Below, piece by piece: positions 61,908 through 64,000 of a DNA stretch of 64,000 nucleotides. The notes beneath the pieces were generated by a model that saw nothing but the letters and a program-made list of their open reading frames with translations, ran no database searches and was not told the DNA's origin. Positions within the stretch are counted from its first letter, which is position 1, and each line of letters begins with the position of its first letter. This DNA is from Burhinus oedicnemus (Eukaryota > Chordata > Aves > Charadriiformes > Burhinidae), in contig VFFE01007079.1 of assembly GCA_008921705.1 (NCBI GenBank), positions 377,473-441,472 of the forward strand, in the 5' to 3' direction. A program made the translations under genes and the position numbers.

Positions 61908-64000
61908 GCTATGAGAAAGTCACACTCATTGAAAGACCTTTTAGTTCTGAGGATATTAAATGACTGTAATAATAGCAGACACTTAGTTTGCCTTAAATCC
62001 TTCTGTTAAGCTCCTAAGGAAAAATTCAATAAGAGAAAACAATGATATTGATTTTTTTTCCCCATTTTTACACCTAGTGGCTCTAAACATAACCCTTAAA
62101 TATTTGTTGGTTTGTTTGTGATATATCTTTACTTTCAAATATGAACTAAAAGCCTTTAGCCTCAGTATATAGGTGCTTAAAGTGTCTAAATAATATCATA
62201 AGCATGAAGCTCATTTCCAGGTTTGTGCCCTGAGGATTCATATTGGAAGACCAGAAAATTTCATTATTGAGACATTGCCAGATAATATGGCAATCTGCCT
62301 ATTACACTGGCTTTTGGTACTACAGCACAGTTAAGGCTGTGCTGTAAAGTACAATACAAAGCTAAACCTTCTCCTCTGTTTTTTAATGCAGTAAGGCTTT
62401 TTCGAAAAAAGAGCTTCTTTTTACAACAGGATTAGAGTTTTGGGAACATGATTTCATTCCACACTGAAAAGAGAGCAAGACTTGGAAAATCCGCCCCTCT
62501 GCCAAAGCATGAAAGTCCGCCCCTCACTGAAGAGAGGACTCTTCTAGGAAATAGCAGACTCAGCTCTATGTCCCTCTTCTGACTGAGGAATCAAATTCAA
62601 AGTTGTGCCGCCTAAATTTAAGGAAAGCAATCAAATTATTAGCTATGAGCCGTTGAACTAGGCTGCCATTTCTCCTCATGCAACACATTTCAAGGTACTG
62701 AGGGAACTTTTTGTTATGTTTGAAACAAGGTGGAGGTGGTGATGGCTGGTGGTAGAACTAGATGGGAAAGTCATGCATCTCTATTATTTGATGTAGACAT
62801 AAATACTTCTTCTGTATAATGAGGAAGATGCATCATTCTGATCATTAAAAAGAGCTAAACAACAATGATAATACACTGGAAAATCTGCAAGAACTACGTA
62901 CTACTATTTTTTTTTTTGGTTAGAGTTAATAATCTTCAAGACTTGTACCATTTGTCTTAACGCAGGCCAAAGCAGAAGACTTTTGAAGGTAAAAGTACGT
63001 CAGTGCTTTACAAAAATCATAACCCAAAGTAATAAATATATAATACATAAATCCAAGAAGAAATTCTAGTAAAATATATCAACATTCATTGTCTTCCTCA
63101 CTATTTTGCAATCTATATATTCCTAATTGTAGTCCTTAACACATGTATGTTAGCATTTGAAAAATAAACAAGAAGTACTTATTTGTGGTTATGAGTGTGG
63201 CATTACAAAATACCTTATTCAATCACAGACATACTGTAAATATGCATCCAATCCCAAAAGAGTAACATTTTTCCCCATTACGGAATCAGTCAAGCATGAT
63301 TTAACTATATTTGTAAGCCCTCCCCTTTTCTTCCTTCCCATTCACTGCCCTCAAAGAAAAATAGTACAACATTAACTTGGACCTTTTAAGTAAAGAGCCA
63401 GTTTGCGGACCTCATATTCAGCAAATTTATCTTCCCCAGCTTCAAACAGTGTTCTTCAAAGCTTGCTGAAAAGGCTCTATAAGAAAAACGCAGTTTTTGT
63501 TTTGCAGAAGAAAGCATTTCTGTCCTTCCTACTATTTTGAGGGTCAGGCAAAGCTAACAAAATGAAGTTTGCACAGAAGGATATTCATAGAAAGAATAAT
63601 ACCTTCTGCCAGGAATAACATGGCTACACATCTCTAAATCGGATCCGTGCCTGGGTCCAGCAGACAGGAGTTGCCACTGTTCTTGTCCCGAACTCCACTC
63701 GGGTTTGTTCTAGGACGCAATGAGGGAGCAGCACACCCGCAGCACAGAAGTGATGCCACCTGTTACACTGCTACACAGGTTAGAGCCTGCTCTGTTTTAC
63801 CTTCACACATTCTTCAGTACAGTGCTAAATACATGGACAGATGTCTGTGGCTCAACATTGTCCACAGGTGTTTTAAACCACAGGGACCTCTGGACTGTAA
63901 TTACTGTGGAAAAGACAAATCTTTCCAGTTCAACTTCTTACTACATGCGTTGCTGTAAAAAAAACAGCGTTTGAAGGAAGATAGGTCTCACATCCCTTTG
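61908..64000. other. AT-rich DNA with GC-richer end
   Basis: Two overlapping + strand frames at 63647-63974 lie in a GC-richer patch. One contains CNYCGKDKSFQFNFLLH, which superficially resembles a zinc-finger knuckle but has the wrong spacing. A 23-base + strand splice-bounded segment is at 62966-62988. Confidence 0.5.

Noticed and set aside
63647..63958. Zinc-finger-like string CNYCGKDKSF...H in a 103-codon frame
   Set aside because: Spacing between the cysteines and histidines is wrong for a C2H2 finger and there is only one unit; overlapping frames are also open.
1..64000. Search by eye for tRNA, rRNA, CRISPR arrays, LTR pairs and viral genes
   Set aside because: No clear tRNA box A/B pair outside the SINE fossils, no spaced repeat array, no paired long terminal repeats and no retroviral gag/pol/env-like frames were found.

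Overview
The window looks like avian nuclear DNA. The only clearly recognisable coding sequence belongs to CR1 non-LTR retrotransposons, the dominant repeats of bird genomes. The rest is AT-rich single-copy-looking sequence with low repeat density, short microsatellites and a few very old SINE-like fossils. I see no bacterial-style operon, CRISPR array, tRNA, rRNA or complete protein-coding gene. The best reading is intergenic or long-intron DNA.

Layout. Positions 1-19.2 kb are mostly unassigned AT-rich DNA with a few open frames, a GT/AT microsatellite (9.34 kb) and small GC-richer islets (8.8-9.3, 10.7-11.1 and 17.75-18.05 kb). At 19.28-20.1 kb lie two + strand CR1 remnants: one 3' end and one decayed reverse-transcriptase fragment. 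Positions 20-44.6 kb hold a reverse-oriented MIR-like SINE (22.3 kb), a G-quadruplex motif (22.9 kb), a poly(T)-flanked possible retrocopy (24.2 kb), a GC-rich islet (27.35-27.75 kb), a + strand SINE fossil (31.05 kb) and a G-run/GA repeat (41.3 kb). A minus-strand CR1 3' end is at 44.66-44.97 kb. At 51.57 kb there is a long near-perfect hairpin, and at 52.0 kb a short tandem duplication. The largest element is a 5'-truncated minus-strand CR1 at 57.33-58.97 kb. It still shows reverse-transcriptase motifs, including the FADD catalytic core, but is broken by frameshifts and stops.

Possible host genes. Scanning both strands for splice-site-bounded open segments gave two sets worth testing. The + strand set is three short segments (12891-12925, 50828-50885, 61069-61101) with mutually compatible phases and a charged, protein-like reading. 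The minus-strand set is two segments (61861-61907 and 54909-55067), also phase compatible, plus isolated exon-like segments at 31580-31623, 18554-18580 and 14961-15040. I do not recognise the encoded family in either set. Vertebrate introns contain many such pseudo-exons by chance, so confidence is low and the two sets may both be spurious. Conservation or RNA-seq would decide.
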